Part shown: positions 34,470 to 43,055 of the stretch, one piece after another
Layout: each line of letters begins with the position of its first letter
Numbering within the stretch: position 1 is the stretch's first letter
Assembly (NCBI GenBank): GCA_024637315.1
Contig: JAGXFH010000039.1
Location: forward strand, 1 to 50,510
Length of the DNA: 50,510 bases
Reading direction: 5' to 3'
From: Brevirhabdus sp.
GTDB taxonomy: Bacteria > Pseudomonadota > Alphaproteobacteria > Rhodobacterales > Rhodobacteraceae
Notes under the pieces: generated by a model
The model's input: the letters and a program-made list of their open reading frames with translations, nothing else
Databases searched by the model: none
Told to the model about the DNA's origin: nothing
Translations under genes and position numbers: made by a program

Positions 34470-37259
34470 ATGACGTTCACCGCCCGCATCACCCGCAGCC
34501 CGCGCCCCTTCGATCCCGACCGCGGGGCCGAAGCGCGGGCGCTCATGCCGGACGCGTCGTCGGAACTGGCCGAGGTTCTGGAAGGGACCGGCGGCTCCAG
34601 CCCGTTCCTGCTGTCGCTGATGACCCGCGACGCGGTCTGGCTGGACCGGGCGCTGTCTGGCCCGCCAGAGGATGCGTTCAAGGCGATCATCGCCGATGTC
34701 CGGGCGCTTGACGACCCTGACCTTGCCGATGGCCTGCGGCTGGCAAAGCGGCGCGTGGCGCTGCTGACGGGGCTGTGCGATCTGGCCGGCGTCTGGTCGC
34801 TGGAGGAGGTGACCGGCGCGCTGTCGGATTTCGCCGATCTGGCGGTTGTCCGCGCCATCACCGCGATGGTCGGGGCCGAGATCCGGCGTGGCAAGCTGCC
34901 GGGGGTGGGCAAGGATGCCATCGGCACCACCGCCGGTCTTTCGGTGCTGGCGATGGGCAAGGGCGGCGCGCGCGAGTTGAACTACTCGTCCGATATCGAC
35001 CTGATCTGCCTGTTCGACGAAAGCCGATTCGCGCCCGAGGACTACGCCGAGGCGCGATCGGCCTTCATCCGCGCCACCCGCAAGATGGCCGCCATGCTGT
35101 CGGACCCGACCGGCGAGGGCTATGTCTTTCGCACCGACCTGCGGCTTCGCCCCGACCCGTCGGTCACGCCGGTCTGCCTGTCGATGGATGCCGCCGAGAC
35201 CTATTACGAAAGCGTCGGCCGCACCTGGGAACGCGCCGCCTACATCAAGGCCCGCGCCTGCGCCGGCGATATCGCCGCGGGCGAGGCGTTCCTGCAACGC
35301 CTGAAGCCATTCGTCTGGCGCAAGCATCTGGATTTCGCGGCGATCCAGGATGCCCATGACATGCGCCTGCGGATCCGCGAGCACAAGGGCCTGCACGGCC
35401 CGATCACGCTGGAAGGCCACAACATGAAACTCGGCGCGGGCGGCATCCGGGAAATCGAGTTCTTCACCCAGACCCGTCAGATCATCGCCGGAGGCCGCGA
35501 CCCCGACCTGCGGGTACGCGGAACGGTCGAGGGGCTGGCGCGGCTTGCCGCAAAGGGCTGGGTGCCCGAGGACGCCGCCGGGATCCTGACCGAGGATTAC
35601 CGCTTTCACCGCGAGATCGAGCATCGGTTGCAGATGATCAACGACGCCCAGACCCACGACCTGCCGAAGACGCCCGAGGGTTTCGAACGGATCGCGGCGC
35701 TCTGCGGGCGTGACGTTGCCGAACTGCGTGACGACCTGCGCCGCCGCCTGACCCGCATCGAAGAGCTGACCGAGGGGTTTTTCAAACCCCGCGAGGGCGG
35801 TGCCGCGCCGCAAGAGCTGTCGGAGCGGTCGCAGGAAACCATCAGTGGCTGGCGCAACTACCCCGCCCTGCGCTCCGATCGCGCGGTCGAGATCTTCGAG
35901 CGGCTAAAGCCCGACCTGCTTGCCCGTCTGCAAAAAGCCGCCAGGCCGGACGAGGCGATCGCCCAGTTCGACCGCTTTCTGGCCGGTCTTCCCGCCGGCG
36001 TGCAGGTGTTCTCGCTGTTCAATGCCAACCCGCAACTGATTGACCTGATCGTCGATATCGCCGCCACCGCACCGGGCCTGGCACTTTATCTCGGCCATAA
36101 TTCGCAAGTGTTCGACGCGGTCATCGGCGGCGACTTCTTCGCGCCCTGGCCCGGTCGGGACGCGCTGACAGAGGCGCTGGCGGGGCGGCTCGAGAAACTC
36201 GACGACTACGAGGCCAAGCTGGACGATGCCCGCCGCTGGACGAAGGAATGGCATTTCCGCATCGGCGTGCACCACCTGCGCGACCTGATCAGCGCCGATG
36301 AGACCGGCGCCGAATATGCCGCCTTGGCCGATGCCGTGCTGAACGCGCTCTGGCCGGTGATCGTCGCCGAATTCGCCCGCAAGCACGGACCGCCGCCGGG
36401 GCAGGGCGCGGCGCTGATCGGCATGGGCTCGCTGGGGTCGGAACGGCTGACGGCCGCCTCCGACCTTGACCTGATCGTGATCTACGATGCCGCCGGCGTC
36501 GAGACGTCCGAGGGTCGCCGTCCGCTGCCCAGCCGCACCTATTACGCGCGCCTGACGCAGGCGCTGGTCACCGCGGTCACCGCGCCGATGCCCGAGGGGC
36601 GGCTCTACGAGATCGACATGCGGCTGCGGCCTTCGGGGCGGCAGGGACCGGTCGCGACCTCGTTCGAGGCGTTTCAGATCTATCAGAAGACCGAGGCCTG
36701 GACCTGGGAACACCTGGCCCTGACCCGCGCCCGCCCGCTGGCCGGCTACAAGGCGCTGGCCGAAGCGGTCGAGGCGTTCCGACGCGACCTGCTGGCGATG
36801 CCTTCGGACCCGGCCAAAGTGCTGGCCGATGTCGCCGAGATGCGCGAACGCATTGCCGCCGCCAAGCCCGCCAAGGGCGAGTGGGAGGCCAAGCTGGGCA
36901 CTGGCCGGATGCAGGATGTGGAACTACTGGCCCAGGCCGCGGCTTTGATTGCCGGCGATCCGGCCCGCCAGATCCCCGCGCAACTGGCGGCGGGTGAGCG
37001 CATCGGCTGGCTGAGTGCCGAGGACAGCGCGACGCTTGGCACCTCTTACGCGTTGATGTGGAGCCTGCAATCGGCGGCGCGGCTGCTGACCGGCGACGTG
37101 CTGGATCTGGAACTGGCCGGGCAGGGCGGCACCGACTTCGTGCTGCGCGAAACCGGCGCGCCCGATATCGCGGCGCTTGCCGACCGGCTGCAGGAAGTCT
37201 CGCAGGCAGCGGGCATCGTGATCGACAACGCTCTTGGCAGAAAGCCGAGCAAGCCCTAA
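34470..37259 (+). CDS. glnE: Bifunctional glutamine synthetase adenylyltransferase/adenylyl-removing enzyme GlnE
   Basis: Controls glutamine synthetase by attaching or removing AMP in response to PII and glutamine. The 929-residue protein has two nucleotidyltransferase domains. The adenylyl-removing domain has GKGGARELNYSSDIDLICLFD (about residues 160-180); the adenylyl-transferase domain has GMGSLGSERLTAASDLDLIVIYD (about residues 650-672). Both keep the G-S/G-x-D-x-D metal-binding pattern. The intervening helical regulatory region contains AGGIREIEFFTQTRQIIAGG. I chose the ATG at 34470; the open frame runs further upstream but into the divergent intergenic region. A small unknown gene follows by 31 bases. 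Confidence 0.96.
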   Translation: MTFTARITRSPRPFDPDRGAEARALMPDASSELAEVLEGTGGSSPFLLSLMTRDAVWLDRALSGPPEDAFKAIIADVRALDDPDLADGLRLAKRRVALLTGLCDLAGVWSLEEVTGALSDFADLAVVRAITAMVGAEIRRGKLPGVGKDAIGTTAGLSVLAMGKGGARELNYSSDIDLICLFDESRFAPEDYAEARSAFIRATRKMAAMLSDPTGEGYVFRTDLRLRPDPSVTPVCLSMDAAETYYESVGRTWERAAYIKARACAGDIAAGEAFLQRLKPFVWRKHLDFAAIQDAHDMRLRIREHKGLHGPITLEGHNMKLGAGGIREIEFFTQTRQIIAGGRDPDLRVRGTVEGLARLAAKGWVPEDAAGILTEDYRFHREIEHRLQMINDAQTHDLPKTPEGFERIAALCGRDVAELRDDLRRRLTRIEELTEGFFKPREGGAAPQELSERSQETISGWRNYPALRSDRAVEIFERLKPDLLARLQKAARPDEAIAQFDRFLAGLPAGVQVFSLFNANPQLIDLIVDIAATAPGLALYLGHNSQVFDAVIGGDFFAPWPGRDALTEALAGRLEKLDDYEAKLDDARRWTKEWHFRIGVHHLRDLISADETGAEYAALADAVLNALWPVIVAEFARKHGPPPGQGAALIGMGSLGSERLTAASDLDLIVIYDAAGVETSEGRRPLPSRTYYARLTQALVTAVTAPMPEGRLYEIDMRLRPSGRQGPVATSFEAFQIYQKTEAWTWEHLALTRARPLAGYKALAEAVEAFRRDLLAMPSDPAKVLADVAEMRERIAAAKPAKGEWEAKLGTGRMQDVELLAQAAALIAGDPARQIPAQLAAGERIGWLSAEDSATLGTSYALMWSLQSAARLLTGDVLDLELAGQGGTDFVLRETGAPDIAALADRLQEVSQAAGIVIDNALGRKPSKP

Positions 37260-37290
37260 GGCTTGGCGGGTGCGAACCGGAGACCTCGAC

Positions 37291-37566
37291 ATGACGCTGA
37301 ACGACATCGACAAGACCGGGCTGATCCGGGAAAGCTATCTGATTGACGGCATCCATGCTTCGGAATGCCGGTCAATCTTTCTGGACTGGGTCATCAAGCT
37401 GCCGGCCAGCGTCACGCCGCAGGCGGCGGCGCAGCGGATGCTTGACGAATACGCCGCCGACAACCCGGACCACCCGATGACCGGGGTCCTGCGCGAGGGT
37501 CTGGGCGAAACCGTCGCCACCGGTCGCCGCGGCGGCCGCAAGGCGCGGGTCGGGCTGGGCGACTAG
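37291..37566 (+). CDS. Small conserved-type protein of unknown function
   Basis: A 91-residue soluble protein. I chose the ATG at 37291 with GGAG seven bases before it. The sequence has an N-terminal half with SECRSIFLDWVIKLP, a helical region ASVTPQAAAQRMLDEYAADNPDHPMTGVLREGL and a basic Gly/Arg-rich tail (TGRRGGRKARVG). I do not recognise a domain. It follows glnE closely on the same strand and may be co-transcribed. Confidence 0.75.
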   Translation: MTLNDIDKTGLIRESYLIDGIHASECRSIFLDWVIKLPASVTPQAAAQRMLDEYAADNPDHPMTGVLREGLGETVATGRRGGRKARVGLGD

Positions 37567-37597
37567 GGCAGGCTGCGACAAGGCAACCGAACCGGCG

Positions 37598-38077
37598 CTA
37601 GCCCTTCGCCGCAGCTTCCAGCGCGGCGATGTCCAACTTGACCATCGCCATCATCGCCCGAAGGACCCGGAGGGCTTGCGCCGGATCATCCGACGACAGA
37701 CGCTGCAGCAACACCCGTGGCAGGATCTGCCAGGTCAGCCCGAACCGGTCGGTCAGCCAGCCGCATCTAAGCTCCTTGCCGCCATCCGCCAGCGCCGACC
37801 AGTAGTGGTCGATCTCTGCTTGCGTGTCGCAATGCACCTCGATCGAAACCGCCTCGGTCAGCTTGTAGCTTGGGCCGCCGTTCAACGCGGTATAGCGCTG
37901 GCCCATCAGTTCGAAGGCGATGACAAGGACCGAGTCCTTCGGCCTGCCGTCTTCATCGCGGTTGTGATTGACCCGGACGATCCTGGCATCGGGGAACAGC
38001 GCGCAGTAGAAGTTCACCGCCGCTTCGGCCTGACCATCGAACCACAGACAGGTCGAGACGGAAATCCGCTGTGGCAT
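37598..38077 (-). CDS. VOC family (PhnB-like) protein
   Basis: A 159-residue member of the vicinal-oxygen-chelate superfamily, of the type annotated 3-demethylubiquinone-9 3-methyltransferase domain or PhnB-like. Visible features are the N-terminal STCLWFDGQAEAAVNFYCALFPDARI, the middle strand VLVIAFELMGQRYTALNGGP and CGWLTDRFGLTWQILP near residue 120. The substrate is unknown. It is convergent with the small gene after glnE. Confidence 0.88.
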   Translation of the reverse strand: MPQRISVSTCLWFDGQAEAAVNFYCALFPDARIVRVNHNRDEDGRPKDSVLVIAFELMGQRYTALNGGPSYKLTEAVSIEVHCDTQAEIDHYWSALADGGKELRCGWLTDRFGLTWQILPRVLLQRLSSDDPAQALRVLRAMMAMVKLDIAALEAAAKG

Positions 38078-38152
38078 CGGCTGTCTCCCGCACCAGGTCG
38101 AGTCGCTGGCCTCAATGGTATCATGCGGCGCCTCGATCCGTCATCGAAGATG

Positions 38153-38794
38153 TCAGCGCGCCAGCGCCGCCGCTTCGCGGGCCAGCGCGGTGATTCCGTC
38201 CCAGTCGCCGGCCTTGACCAGCCCGGCGGGCGCGACCCACGAGCCGCCGACGCAAAGCGTGTTCGCCAGTCCCAGATAATCGGGCGCATTGGCCAGCGAT
38301 ACGCCGCCCGTGGGGCAGAACCGGATCTGCGGCAGCGGCGCGCCGATGGATTTCAGCGCCGGTGCGCCGCCCGACGCCTCTGCCGGAAAGAATTTCTGCA
38401 CGCTATAGCCGCGCTCCAGCAATCGCATCGCCTCGGTCGCGGTCGCGGCGCCGGGCAGCAGCGGCAGGTCTTCGTCCTCGCAGGCCTGAAGCAGCCGGTC
38501 GGTGGCCCCCGGAGAGACCCCGAAAAACGCGCCTGCCGCCTTGGCCGCGCGCACGTCCTGCGGCGTCAGCAACGTGCCGGCGCCGACCACGCCGCCCGGC
38601 ACCCCGGCCATCTCGCGGATCGCCTCGAGCGCTGCGGGCGTGCGCAAGGTGACTTCCAGGGCGGGCAATCCGCCCGCCACCAGGGCCTCGGCCAGTGGCC
38701 GGGCGGTGGCCAGATCGTCGATCACCAGGACCGGGATCACCGGCGCAAGGCGGCAGATCTTCTCGGCCTGTTCGCTGGCTTGGGCTGGGGTCAT
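38153..38794 (-). CDS. eda: KDPG aldolase Eda
   Basis: Splits 2-keto-3-deoxy-6-phosphogluconate into pyruvate and glyceraldehyde 3-phosphate, the second Entner-Doudoroff step. The 213-residue TIM barrel has VIPVLVIDD at the N-terminus, the catalytic Glu in LPALEVTLRTPAAL, VVGAGTLLTPQDV, and the Schiff-base Lys in YSVQKFFPAEASGG, followed by RFCPTGGVSLANA. AAGGA precedes the ATG. It follows edd after 93 bases containing one copy of the dispersed motif. Confidence 0.96.
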   Translation of the reverse strand: MTPAQASEQAEKICRLAPVIPVLVIDDLATARPLAEALVAGGLPALEVTLRTPAALEAIREMAGVPGGVVGAGTLLTPQDVRAAKAAGAFFGVSPGATDRLLQACEDEDLPLLPGAATATEAMRLLERGYSVQKFFPAEASGGAPALKSIGAPLPQIRFCPTGGVSLANAPDYLGLANTLCVGGSWVAPAGLVKAGDWDGITALAREAAALAR

Positions 38795-38839
38795 GATGTG
38801 GTCCTTTGCATGGCGCCGCGGCGCGGGATGGACAGATGC

Positions 38840-38870
38840 GCCTCCGGCGGGGATATTTTCACCAGGAAGA
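38840..38870 (+). repeat. Dispersed intergenic motif, copy 2 (edd-eda gap)
   Basis: GCCTCCGGCGGGGATATTT is identical over 19 bases to the copy at 5047, then reads TCACCAGGAAGA. It lies 18 bases past the edd stop, again 3' of a minus-strand gene and opposite in sense to it. Confidence 0.6.
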
Positions 38871-38887
38871 CGCTGGCGGGTTTCGCC

Positions 38888-40693
38888 TCAGAGAATGACC
38901 GATGCGCCATCGGTGGCAAGTCCGACATTGCGGCGGAACACGTCGAAGATCTCGCGCCCGATGCCTTCATGGCTGTCGGAAAGATCCATCGTCACCGCCT
39001 CGCGGGCGTCGAATTCGGCATCGAGCACGTCGAGCGTGCCGGCCGTCGCATCGACGCGGATCACGTCGCCGTCGCGGAGCTTCGCCAGCGGCCCGCCTAG
39101 CGCGGCTTCCGGGCTGACATGGATCGCCGAGGGCACCTTGCCAGACGCGCCCGACATCCGCCCGTCGGTGACAAGGGCGACCTTCAGGCCGCGATCCTGC
39201 AGCACCGCAAGCACCGGCGTCAGCGAATGCAGTTCCGGCATCCCGATGGCGCGCGGCCCCTGGAACCGCACCACCACCACCGTGTCCTCGGTGAACGCGC
39301 CGGCCTTGAAGGCGGTGCGGACATCCTGCTGATGCTCGAAAACCCGGGCCCTGGCCTGCACCACATGGCGTTCCGGCGCCACGGCCGAAACCTTCATCAC
39401 CCCGCGCCCCAGATTGCCCTGCAATTGCTTCAGGCCACCGGTCTTCTGGAACGGATCGCTGGCGGGGCGGACGATCTTGTCGTTCAGCGACGTGCCTGCG
39501 CCATCCTCCCAGGTCAGTTCGCCGTCGCGCAGCTTGGGTTCCTGCGCGTAACGCGCCAGACCCTGGCCCGCGACGGTGCGGGTGTCGGGGTGCAAGAGCC
39601 CGGCCTCCAGCAACTCGCCGATCATGTAGCCCAGGCCGCCGGCGGCATGGAAATGGTTCACATCCGCCAGACCGTTCGGATAGACCTTGGCCATCAGCGG
39701 CGTGATGTCGGAAATGTCCGAGAAATCCTGCAGATCGAGGATCACGCCAGAGGCGCGCGCCATCGCCGGCAGGTGCAGGACGAGGTTGGTCGAGCCGCCC
39801 GTCGCCATCAGGCCGACAAGCCCGTTGACATAGGTCTTTTCGTCGAGGATCGCGCCGGTCGGGGTGAACTCGTTGCCCAGTGCGGTGATCTTCAGCGCCC
39901 GTCTCGCGCCAGCGACGGTCAGCGCGTCGCGCAAGGGAGTGTAGGGATTGACGAAGGACGCGCCGGGCAGGTGCAGCCCCATGAACTCCATCAGCATCTG
40001 GTTGGTGTTGGCGGTGCCATAGAAGGTGCAGGTTCCGGGGCCATGATAGGCGGCCATCTCGGCGGTCATCAGCTCTTCGCGACCGACCTCGCCGGTGGCG
40101 AACTTCTGCCGGACCTTGGCCTTTTCGTCGTTGCTGATGCCGCTGGTCATCGGACCGCCGGGCAGAAAGACGCTGGGGATATGGCCGAACGTGGCCGCAG
40201 CCATCACCAAGCCGGGGACGATCTTGTCGCAGATCCCCAGGAACACGGCGGCATCAAAGGTGTTGTGCGACAGCCCGACGCCCGCCGCAAGCGCGATCAC
40301 GTCGCGCGAGAAGAGGCTCAGTTCCATGCCCGCCTCGCCCTGCGTCACGCCATCGCACATCGCCGGCACGCCGCCGGCGACCTGCGCCGTGGCGCCGACG
40401 GCACGGGCGGCGTCGCGGATCATCTCGGGATAGCTCTCGTAGGGCTTATGCGCCGACAGCATGTCGTTATAGGCGGTGATGATCCCAAGGTTCGGACTGC
40501 GCGAAGCGGCCAGCGCATCCTTGTCACTGCCCATCGCGGCATAGGCATGCGCCTGATTGGAGCAGGACAGATGCGCCCGTCTTGGCCCATCGTCCGCCGC
40601 GCGATTCATCCGGTCGAGATAGCGTTTCCGGCTGTCCCGGCTGCGTGCCACGATGCGTTCGGTTACTTTTTCAACAATTGGATGAAGGCTCAT
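38888..40693 (-). CDS. edd: Phosphogluconate dehydratase Edd
   Basis: Iron-sulfur dehydratase converting 6-phosphogluconate to KDPG, the first committed Entner-Doudoroff step. The 601 residues match Edd rather than the shorter IlvD. Motifs include SCSNQAHAYAAMGSD, GGVPAMCDGVTQGEAGMELSL, LGICDKIVPGLVMAAATFGHIPSVFLPGG, GPGTCTFYGTANTNQMLMEFMG and TDGRMSGASGKVPSAIHVSPEA, which carry the cluster cysteines. An operator-like palindrome lies 57 bases upstream of the start, suggesting carbon-source control. Confidence 0.97.
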   Translation of the reverse strand: MSLHPIVEKVTERIVARSRDSRKRYLDRMNRAADDGPRRAHLSCSNQAHAYAAMGSDKDALAASRSPNLGIITAYNDMLSAHKPYESYPEMIRDAARAVGATAQVAGGVPAMCDGVTQGEAGMELSLFSRDVIALAAGVGLSHNTFDAAVFLGICDKIVPGLVMAAATFGHIPSVFLPGGPMTSGISNDEKAKVRQKFATGEVGREELMTAEMAAYHGPGTCTFYGTANTNQMLMEFMGLHLPGASFVNPYTPLRDALTVAGARRALKITALGNEFTPTGAILDEKTYVNGLVGLMATGGSTNLVLHLPAMARASGVILDLQDFSDISDITPLMAKVYPNGLADVNHFHAAGGLGYMIGELLEAGLLHPDTRTVAGQGLARYAQEPKLRDGELTWEDGAGTSLNDKIVRPASDPFQKTGGLKQLQGNLGRGVMKVSAVAPERHVVQARARVFEHQQDVRTAFKAGAFTEDTVVVVRFQGPRAIGMPELHSLTPVLAVLQDRGLKVALVTDGRMSGASGKVPSAIHVSPEAALGGPLAKLRDGDVIRVDATAGTLDVLDAEFDAREAVTMDLSDSHEGIGREIFDVFRRNVGLATDGASVIL

Positions 40694-40724
40694 CGGGTTT
40701 CACCTTTTGGTCAGTCGGTTCCTT

Positions 40725-40752
40725 CTAGCACAGACCGTCTAGCACAGGCCGT
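40725..40752 (+). repeat. Tandem 14-base direct repeat upstream of edd
   Basis: CTAGCACAGACCGT (40725-40738) is followed immediately by CTAGCACAGGCCGT (40739-40752), differing at one base. The second unit runs into the palindrome at 40751. Confidence 0.7.
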
Positions 40753-40762
40753 TAGCGCTAAC
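40751..40762. promoter_or_regulatory. Operator-like palindrome GTTAGCGCTAAC upstream of edd-eda
   Basis: A perfect 12-base palindrome with the central CG typical of LacI-family operators. It is 58 bases before the edd start codon on the minus strand. By analogy with sugar-acid genes in other bacteria it probably binds a LacI-type repressor; no such regulator gene is in the window. Confidence 0.55.
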
Positions 40763-40898
40763 AATTCCGCAAGCGTCCCCTGCGGCAGCTTTTCGCACCG
40801 TGCATGGCGGCAATGCAGTTTTGTCGGTCGCAGCACGCGATACGATCCCCTACCTAGCACCGTGACGATAGCAATCGTGCAAACAAAGGACGAACAAG

Positions 40899-41063
40899 AT
40901 GGAACAGCATACTCCAACACCGGCGTATGACCATATCTCGATCAGCAACCGCGCGCGTGAAATGCGCGCCCAGTTGATTGCCGAACGCAGCCGCGCTTTC
41001 GCTGGCTGGGTTGCACGGCGCTGGGCCGAGTTGAGCCACCGCAAGGCCCATCAGCCCGCCTGA
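40899..41063 (+). CDS. Small basic protein of unknown function (54 aa)
   Basis: The frame starts at an ATG preceded by AAGGA nine bases upstream and encodes 54 residues beginning MEQHTPTPAYDHISISN. The rest is rich in Arg and Ala with tryptophans in AFAGWVARRWAEL, which could form an amphipathic helix. It resembles the short Arg-rich proteins common in Rhodobacteraceae but I cannot name a family. A strong intrinsic terminator begins 30 bases after the stop, so it is a self-contained transcription unit. Divergent from edd. Confidence 0.65.
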   Translation: MEQHTPTPAYDHISISNRAREMRAQLIAERSRAFAGWVARRWAELSHRKAHQPA

Positions 41064-41092
41064 TCCGACGCTAAATTATCACCATGTCACAG

Positions 41093-41128
41093 AAAATCCC
41101 GCCCGATGCGCGGGATTTTCTTGTTTTT
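41093..41128 (+). terminator. Rho-independent terminator after the 54-aa gene
   Basis: AAAATCCCGC (41093-41102) and GCGGGATTTT (41110-41119) form a ten-base-pair stem with a seven-base loop, followed by CTTGTTTTT. Confidence 0.92.
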
Positions 41129-41205
41129 GCCGCAATATTCCACGAATACCCTCGCCCAGAACGAGTTTTGTCCGTGGCATGGTCCACAGACCGCAAGAGG
41201 TTTGA

Positions 41206-41814
41206 ATGATCGGATTGAAGAGTTTGGCGGCGGTACTGGCGTTGACCATGCTGACGGCGTGCGGTGGCCTGCCCGGCTTGACCCCCGCGACCCGTGCACC
41301 CGTCGATGTCACACAACTGCCCGCCATGCGGGTGGCGTCCTTCACGGTGACGGTTCCCCAGAGCCTCAGCGTTTCGGAAGACAATTCCTACGACCCGAAT
41401 GCCGATATCGTCTGGCGGGCGGATCCCTTCGGCCCTCGCCATCCGCAGGTCAAGACGGTGATGGAAGCTGGCATTGCCGCCGGCATCGGCCAACTCGAAG
41501 GCAACCGGCCGGTGGTTCTCGACATCGTTGTGCAGCGGTTCCATTCGCAAACCAAAAAGGTCCGGTACTCGTTCGGAGGCAAGTACGAGGTCGAATATGA
41601 CCTGACCGTGCGCGATGCGGGCAGCGGCGATACCGTCATCCCGACCTACCGGGTCTATGCAATCGAAGATGCCCCCGGCGGCAGCGAGGCGGTGGCCGCC
41701 GATCTGGCAGGCCGGACCGAGAAGATCGACAACCTCAACCTGATCGCGGGATCGATCTACACCCAGCTGACCGGCAATGCGCCCGAAAGCCTGGCGTTTC
41801 GTCCCGGCTCGTAA
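41206..41814 (+). CDS. Putative lipoprotein (DUF6778-like)
   Basis: A 202-residue protein with a lipoprotein signal: LAAVLALTMLTACGG, with Cys at about residue 19. The mature part has MRVASFTVTVPQSLSVSEDNSYDPNADIVWRADPFGPRHPQVKTVMEAGI and later VLDIVVQRFHSQTKKVRYSFGGKYEVEYDLTV, a predominantly beta-strand fold. It resembles the Rhodobacteraceae family I recall as DUF6778; no function is known. A membrane-associated assembly or transport role is only a guess. Confidence 0.8.
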   Translation: MIGLKSLAAVLALTMLTACGGLPGLTPATRAPVDVTQLPAMRVASFTVTVPQSLSVSEDNSYDPNADIVWRADPFGPRHPQVKTVMEAGIAAGIGQLEGNRPVVLDIVVQRFHSQTKKVRYSFGGKYEVEYDLTVRDAGSGDTVIPTYRVYAIEDAPGGSEAVAADLAGRTEKIDNLNLIAGSIYTQLTGNAPESLAFRPGS

Positions 41815-41855
41815 CAGGGCCTTTCACCGCACCGGGAAACTGGCTAGAGGGGGGC

Positions 41856-43055
41856 ATGCAGAACCCCTCTTACCCGATCGTCAGACTGAACCCCAAGGCC
41901 AATGCCCGCGCCATCCGGCATGGCTTTCCCTGGGCCTATGACAACGAGGTCGTGACCGACCGGCGCACCCGCGCGCTCAGCCCCGGCACCGTGGCGGTGC
42001 TCGAGGATGCGGACCGTCAGACGATGGGCCTTGTCGCGGTCAATCCGCAAAGCCGAATCTTCTGCCGGATGCTTGACCGCGACGTGACGCAAGAGATCGG
42101 GCAGGACTGGTTCGCGCGCAAGCTGGGCGTGGCCCTGGAGCATCGCCAACAGATCTTCGCTGCGCCCTATTACCGGCTGGTCCACGCCGAGGCAGACGGC
42201 CTGCCGGGTCTTGTCATCGACCGGTTCGGCGATGTCGCGGTGGTGCAGCCGAACGCGGCCTGGGCCGATGCGCGGCTGTCCGATCTGGCGACCGCGCTTG
42301 CGGCGGTGACCGGTGTCTCCACCATCATCAAGAACGGCACCGGGCGCGCCCGCAGCCTTGAAGGGCTGGCCGAAGAGACCAGCGTTCTGACCGGCAGCAT
42401 CGACGCGCCGGTGCCGGTGCCGATGAACGGCGCGATCTACATGGCCGACCTTCTGGGCGGGCAGAAAACCGGGCTGTTCTACGACCAGCGTCCGAACCAC
42501 GCCTTCGCGCAGACGCTGGCCAGGGGCGCGCGTGTGCTGGACATCTTTTCGCATGTCGGGGGCTTCTCGCTGGCGGCGCTGGCGGCGGGCGCATCCTCAG
42601 CGCTGGCGGTCGACAGTTCCGAACCGGCCCTGGTGCTGGCTGCCAGCGGTGCTGCCGAAATGGGCGCGACCGACCGCTTTCAGACACGCAGGGGCGATGC
42701 CTTCGCGGTGCTCGACGCGCTGGCCGCCGAGGGCGAGACCTTCGACCTTGTGATCTGCGACCCGCCGGCCTTCGCGCCGAACAAGAAGGCGCTCGAGGCG
42801 GGGCTGCGCGCCTATGAACGCGTCGCCCGCGCCGCCGCAGGGCTGGTCCGCCCCGGCGGCTACCTTGGTCTGTGTTCGTGTTCGCATGCCGCCGATCTTG
42901 CGCGGTTTCGCGCCGCCTCGGCGCGCGGCATCGGCCGGGCAGGGCGCGGCTGCCAACTGATCCATACCGGCTTTGCCGGGCCGGACCATCCGCAACTGCC
43001 GCAACTGGCCGAAAGCGGCTATCTCAAGGCGCTGTTCTTCCGGCTCACCGCGTGA
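41856..43055 (+). CDS. rlmI: Class I SAM-dependent rRNA methyltransferase (RlmI-like)
   Basis: Predicted 23S rRNA m5C methyltransferase, 399 residues. An N-terminal PUA-like region (VRLNPKANARAIRHGFPWAYDNEV to NPQSRIFCRML) is followed by the EEHD-like central domain and the Rossmann methyltransferase fold. Motif I is VLDIFSHVGGFSLAALAAGA (about residues 227-246), then LAVDSSEPAL, and motif IV is DLVICDPPAFAPNK. The Cys-rich LGLCSCSHAAD near the end supplies the catalytic cysteine. Its stop overlaps the GTG of the PIN gene by four bases. Confidence 0.93.
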   Translation: MQNPSYPIVRLNPKANARAIRHGFPWAYDNEVVTDRRTRALSPGTVAVLEDADRQTMGLVAVNPQSRIFCRMLDRDVTQEIGQDWFARKLGVALEHRQQIFAAPYYRLVHAEADGLPGLVIDRFGDVAVVQPNAAWADARLSDLATALAAVTGVSTIIKNGTGRARSLEGLAEETSVLTGSIDAPVPVPMNGAIYMADLLGGQKTGLFYDQRPNHAFAQTLARGARVLDIFSHVGGFSLAALAAGASSALAVDSSEPALVLAASGAAEMGATDRFQTRRGDAFAVLDALAAEGETFDLVICDPPAFAPNKKALEAGLRAYERVARAAAGLVRPGGYLGLCSCSHAADLARFRAASARGIGRAGRGCQLIHTGFAGPDHPQLPQLAESGYLKALFFRLTA

